Positions 5,329 to 7,651 of a stretch of DNA of 7,651 bases are shown in pieces. The stretch lies in assembly GCA_012719815.1 (NCBI GenBank), contig JAAXZP010000265.1, forward strand, positions 1 through 7,651, written 5' to 3'. A program made the position numbers and the translations under genes. This DNA is from Christensenellaceae bacterium. GTDB lineage: Bacteria > Bacillota > Clostridia > Christensenellales > SZUA-584. Each line of letters begins with the position of its first letter. The stretch's first letter is position 1. The notes below the pieces were generated by a model that was not told the DNA's origin, made no database searches, and saw nothing but the letters and a program-made list of their open reading frames with translations.

Positions 5329-6081
5329 TCATTTCGTGTTTTCCTGCCGGATTTTTTCGTACATCAGCACCGCGGCGGCCACTGCGGCGTTAAGCGAGCC
5401 CGTCTGTCCTTTCATGGGAATCCGGGCCTTGAAATCGCAGTGTTCCAGCACCAGGCGGGAGATGCCCTCGCCTTCCGACCCAATCACGAGGGCGATCGCG
5501 CCCTTCATGTCAACTGCGTGCGCGTCCTGGCCTTCCGGGTCTGCCGCCACCGTCCAGATGTTTTTCTGCTTCAGTTCCTTGATGGTGGCGACCAGGTTGG
5601 TCACCTTCACGATGGGGATGAGGTCCGCCGCGCCCGACGACGATTTGGCAGCCACGGCGGAGAGAGATGCGCTGCGCCGCTTGCCCAGCACGACGCCGTG
5701 CGCGCCCAGCACCTCGGCGCTGCGGATGATGGAGCCGAAATTGCCCTCGTCGGTGATGCCGTCCAGCAGCACGATGAACGGCGGTTCGCCGCGCTGTTCC
5801 GCCAGGGCGAATATGTCGTCCATGCTGTCGTAATCGCGCGCGGGCGTTACCGCCACCACGCCCTGGTGGTTCGCCGGTTTGCCGTTAAACCCGTAAGGCA
5901 GCGTCATGCTGTCCAGCTTGCGCCGGTCTGCCCGCACGATGGGGATATGGTGCTGCGTGGCGAGCGTTAAAATCTCGCGCACGCTGGGGTCGGTCAGATC
6001 CTTGGACGCGATGAGCTTGTCTATTGACCGGCCGGAGCGTATGGCGGCTTTCACCGCGTTTCTGCCGTATATGATATCCAT
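5329..6081 (-). CDS. rlmB: 23S rRNA 2'-O-methyltransferase RlmB (SpoU/TrmH family)
   Basis: This 250-residue cytoplasmic enzyme of the SPOUT class uses S-adenosylmethionine to methylate the 2'-hydroxyl of a guanosine in the 23S rRNA peptidyl-transferase region (G2251 in E. coli numbering). Residues 2-79 form the small substrate-binding domain, starting with IYGRNAV and ending in the typical NHQGVVA. The knotted catalytic domain carries motif 1 (DGITDEGNFGSIIRSAE, 107-123, with Asn114 and Arg120), motif 2 (LVIGSEGEGI, 198-207, Glu203) and motif 3 (IPMKGQTGSLNAAVAAAV, 221-238, Ser229 and Asn231). The length is normal for the family. The ATG at 6081-6079 directly abuts the thyX stop and no strong ribosome-binding site is visible, so translation is probably coupled. 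The exact target nucleotide is inferred from the family and the conserved operon position; close relatives modify tRNA. Confidence 0.9.
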   Translation of the reverse strand: MDIIYGRNAVKAAIRSGRSIDKLIASKDLTDPSVREILTLATQHHIPIVRADRRKLDSMTLPYGFNGKPANHQGVVAVTPARDYDSMDDIFALAEQRGEPPFIVLLDGITDEGNFGSIIRSAEVLGAHGVVLGKRRSASLSAVAAKSSSGAADLIPIVKVTNLVATIKELKQKNIWTVAADPEGQDAHAVDMKGAIALVIGSEGEGISRLVLEHCDFKARIPMKGQTGSLNAAVAAAVLMYEKIRQENTK

Positions 6082-6819
6082 CTATTCTCTGCCTTTCACG
6101 ATTTCTGCGTGCCGCTTCCGTACCTCAGCCGCTTTGCCGCACGTCATGCTGCCCTCGCTGCACGCGCCGCGCACACAGGCCGGGCCGGCGTTTGCGAACA
6201 GGGCGGGCGTCACCCCGGATACCAGCGCGAGCATTCGCCAGGCCAGCTCGCGTATCTCCCACTGGGCGCGGTTACAGCAGCGCAGCGAGAAAAAGTGCAT
6301 CAGCTCGCGCGCGTTCATCGTCAGCATCAGCCGCGTTTCGCAGGCGCCGGGCAGCACAAACCGCGCATCCTCGTTGGCGGATTCCCCGTCGCCCAGGCGC
6401 TGCCGCCAGCCGTCGTACCAGCGCTGGATCTGGTCCATCTGTGCTTCGTATTCCCGCACGGCGTCCTCTCCCAGCGCGCGGATGGCGGGCGGGATGATAT
6501 AGCCGAAGCCGTCTTCGGAATAGCTGACATAGCGCTGGGACTGCACCGAAAAGCTCGCGAGGCGGTGACGCGTGATCTGGGCGAGCAGCGTGCGCGACAC
6601 GCCCTCGATGCCGAACGTGAACGAAACGTGCTCCACTGTGGACAGGTGCCCGAGGTCCACGATGCGCTTCAGGAAAGCCGCGGATTTTTCCGGCGTCAGG
6701 TCGTCCCCGATGTCGTCTATATGCGCCGAGCTGTAACACAGCTTCGCCGCCATCGCCGCCAGTTTCTGCGCGTCGGGCGTATAATGCAGCAACCGGACGT
6801 TTTGCACAACCTCAGGCAT
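6082..6819 (-). CDS. thyX: flavin-dependent thymidylate synthase ThyX
   Basis: This is a 245-residue FAD-dependent enzyme that converts dUMP to dTMP using methylene-tetrahydrofolate and NADPH, without producing dihydrofolate. The defining ThyX motif RHRLASFSVQS (84-94, RHR-x7-S) is intact and followed by Gln95-Arg96. Also visible are GHLSTVEH (57-64, His58 and Glu63-His64), the nucleotide-binding stretch NARELMHFFSLR (169-180), and RAQWEIR (184-190). The C-terminus has cysteines at 215, 220 and 227 followed by a basic tail, an extension seen in clostridial members. The start ATG is fixed by AAGGAGG (6832-6826), 6 bases upstream and inside mrnC. It overlaps the end of mrnC by 8 bases. No thyA is present in the window. 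Confidence 0.95.
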   Translation of the reverse strand: MPEVVQNVRLLHYTPDAQKLAAMAAKLCYSSAHIDDIGDDLTPEKSAAFLKRIVDLGHLSTVEHVSFTFGIEGVSRTLLAQITRHRLASFSVQSQRYVSYSEDGFGYIIPPAIRALGEDAVREYEAQMDQIQRWYDGWRQRLGDGESANEDARFVLPGACETRLMLTMNARELMHFFSLRCCNRAQWEIRELAWRMLALVSGVTPALFANAGPACVRGACSEGSMTCGKAAEVRKRHAEIVKGRE

Positions 6820-7246
6820 GCGAGTCCTCCTTCAAAAAATGCGTGATCACGATGCCGAACAGCTCATCCAGCCGCGCCGTCTGACCGGTGAGGTACAGGT
6901 ACCCCGTGACGGCTTCCAGCGCGGTGGCCAGAGAATACTCCTCATGGCTCGCGTTTTTGGGCGGCGTGGATTTCGCGTTTTTGCCCAGCTGGAAGATTTC
7001 CGCCTCCCGCTCCGTAAGATTCGGCCTTAAAAGCAGCGCCGCCTGCGCCTGGGCATGCGCGTTCACCACGCCGGAGGCGTACCTGTGCAGCGCATCGATC
7101 CGGCCCATATTATTTTTGACAAGATATGCGCGGACATACAGGTCGAACACCGTGTCGCCGATGTATGCCAGCGCGATGGGCGACAGCTCGCGGATGCGCG
7201 CGTCGTCCACCGGGCGCAGCGATGCGCCGTATTTTGACGTTTTCAT
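6812..7246 (-). CDS. mrnC: mini-ribonuclease III MrnC
   Basis: This 144-residue protein is a RNase III catalytic domain without a double-stranded-RNA-binding domain; it matures the ends of 23S rRNA. Diagnostic features are LSPIALAYIGDTVFDLYVR (residues 21-39) with catalytic Asp31, LGKNAKSTPPKN (88-99), and LEAVTGYLYL (110-119) with catalytic Glu111. The length matches mini-III proteins. The frame is open further upstream to 7387, but that extension is rich in Cys and Pro, unlike the family, and contains the promoter, so the ATG at 7246-7244 is preferred. No ribosome-binding site precedes it, and the -10 box lies only 7 bases upstream. The gene heads the operon, where many clostridia have cysS first. 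Confidence 0.9.
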   Translation of the reverse strand: MKTSKYGASLRPVDDARIRELSPIALAYIGDTVFDLYVRAYLVKNNMGRIDALHRYASGVVNAHAQAQAALLLRPNLTEREAEIFQLGKNAKSTPPKNASHEEYSLATALEAVTGYLYLTGQTARLDELFGIVITHFLKEDSHA

Positions 7247-7253
7247 CAAATTT

Positions 7254-7283
7254 ATTATAGCACAGGGGACGCACGGCATACAA
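7254..7283 (-). promoter_or_regulatory. extended -10 promoter of the mrnC-thyX-rlmB operon
   Basis: On the minus strand the extended -10 element TGCTATAAT occupies 7262-7254, with a weak -35 candidate TTGTAT at 7283-7278 and an 18-base spacer. The expected transcription start, about seven bases past the -10 box, is 7247 or 7246, which coincides with the A of the mrnC ATG. The transcript would have essentially no leader. Confidence 0.6.
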
Positions 7284-7314
7284 CACGTAGAGGGAAAAGC
7301 AAACGACTTAACAA

Positions 7315-7320
7315 TATAAT
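7315..7320 (+). promoter_or_regulatory. possible -10 box for the divergent TSUP gene
   Basis: A perfect TATAAT lies on the plus strand in the 179-base divergent intergenic region, about 100 bases before the TSUP start. No recognisable -35 element lies 16-18 bases upstream, so this is a weak candidate. I see no other structure in this gap except the mrnC promoter. Confidence 0.25.
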
Positions 7321-7425
7321 GTGGATAGCTGAAAGCATCGTTCCGTTTATTGAGTTTATTGCGGTATAGCGCCGGTGCACGCGGCAAACACTAAGTCTGA
7401 ATATGCTTTGACGAAAAGGTACGGG

Positions 7426-7651
7426 ATGAAACAGAAGATCAAAAAAGCGGCGGTGGGAATAGTATCCGGCTTTATTGCGGGGCTGTTCGGGTCGGGCGGC
7501 GGCATCGCGGTGGTGGAAGGGCTGGAGCTGACGGGTACGGAGGAGCGCCGGGCGCACGCGGCGTCTTTGGCGGTGATATTCCCGATATCCGTGCTGTCCG
7601 CAGCGCTGTACGGCTTCGGCGGGTATGTGCCGCTTGCGGAAACGCTGTGGC
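7426..7651 (+). CDS. TauE/SafE (TSUP) family membrane transporter, 3' truncated
   Basis: This is the first 75 residues of a membrane protein that runs off the end of the window. After a basic start (MKQKIKKA), the first hydrophobic segment contains GFIAGLFGSGGGIAVV (residues 15-30), the glycine-rich signature of the TSUP family, which exports or imports sulfite, sulfonates or organic anions. A charged loop with TEERRAHAASLAVIFP (38-53) follows, also typical, where the His-Ala-Ala/Thr-Ser-Leu stretch leads into segment 2 (about 45-62). The ATG at 7426 has an AAGG at 7416-7419, 6 bases upstream. Transcription is divergent from mrnC. The substrate cannot be named from this fragment. Confidence 0.8.
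   Translation, partial: MKQKIKKAAVGIVSGFIAGLFGSGGGIAVVEGLELTGTEERRAHAASLAVIFPISVLSAALYGFGGYVPLAETLW

Noticed and set aside
6109..6846. A 245-codon plus-strand open frame opposite thyX
   Set aside because: It mirrors thyX, which carries the full ThyX motif; the shadow has no motif and no start signal.
7247..7387. N-terminal extension of mrnC up to a TTG at 7387
   Set aside because: The extra 47 residues are unlike mini-RNase III proteins, overlap the extended -10 promoter, and have no ribosome-binding site.

Overview
The window looks like a GC-rich, low-complexity-free chromosomal segment of a Gram-positive anaerobe of the Clostridia (inference). The reasons are strong AGGAGG ribosome-binding sites, consensus sigma-A promoters, the sporulation sigma factor SigH, a thyX-type thymidylate synthase, and the gene order mrnC-thyX-rlmB-sigH, which is the usual clostridial arrangement (normally preceded by cysS). 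No insertion sequence, phage gene, CRISPR array, tRNA or rRNA was seen. Most of the window is core or metabolic chromosome rather than an accessory island.

Left part, plus strand. Positions 1-2294 carry an ABC importer of the ThiXYZ type: the 3' end of a permease, a substrate-binding lipoprotein of the NMT1/THI5 family, and an ATPase joined to the lipoprotein gene by a 4-base stop/start overlap. It most likely imports a thiamine pyrimidine precursor. After a 77-base gap holding a possible promoter there is a second plus-strand cluster (2372-4317): a YfbR-type HD-domain 5'-deoxynucleotidase, a short-chain dehydrogenase that resembles the YmfI-type elongation factor P 5-aminopentanone reductase, and a six-segment membrane protein of unknown function.

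Middle. Positions 4318-4535 are a convergent intergenic region holding hairpins: one terminator that could work in both directions, one terminator for the minus strand, and a third hairpin without a clear T-run.

Right part, minus strand. Transcription runs leftward from about 7247: mrnC (mini-RNase III, 23S rRNA maturation), thyX (dTMP synthesis), rlmB (23S rRNA 2'-O-methylation) and sigH. The first three are tightly packed (8-base overlap, then zero spacing). sigH follows a 139-base gap and has its own near-consensus sigma-A promoter, a strong ribosome-binding site and a TTG start, so it is probably read both from the operon and independently. cysS is absent upstream of mrnC. Instead, a divergent TauE/SafE (TSUP) membrane transporter gene begins at 7426 and runs off the window.

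I did not find a wholly new system. The points most worth a second look are: a His-Glu instead of His-Asp doublet in the YfbR-like enzyme, an arginine in a near-invariant glycine position of sigma-H region 2.2, a predicted leaderless mrnC transcript, and the uncharacterised membrane protein behind the dehydrogenase.
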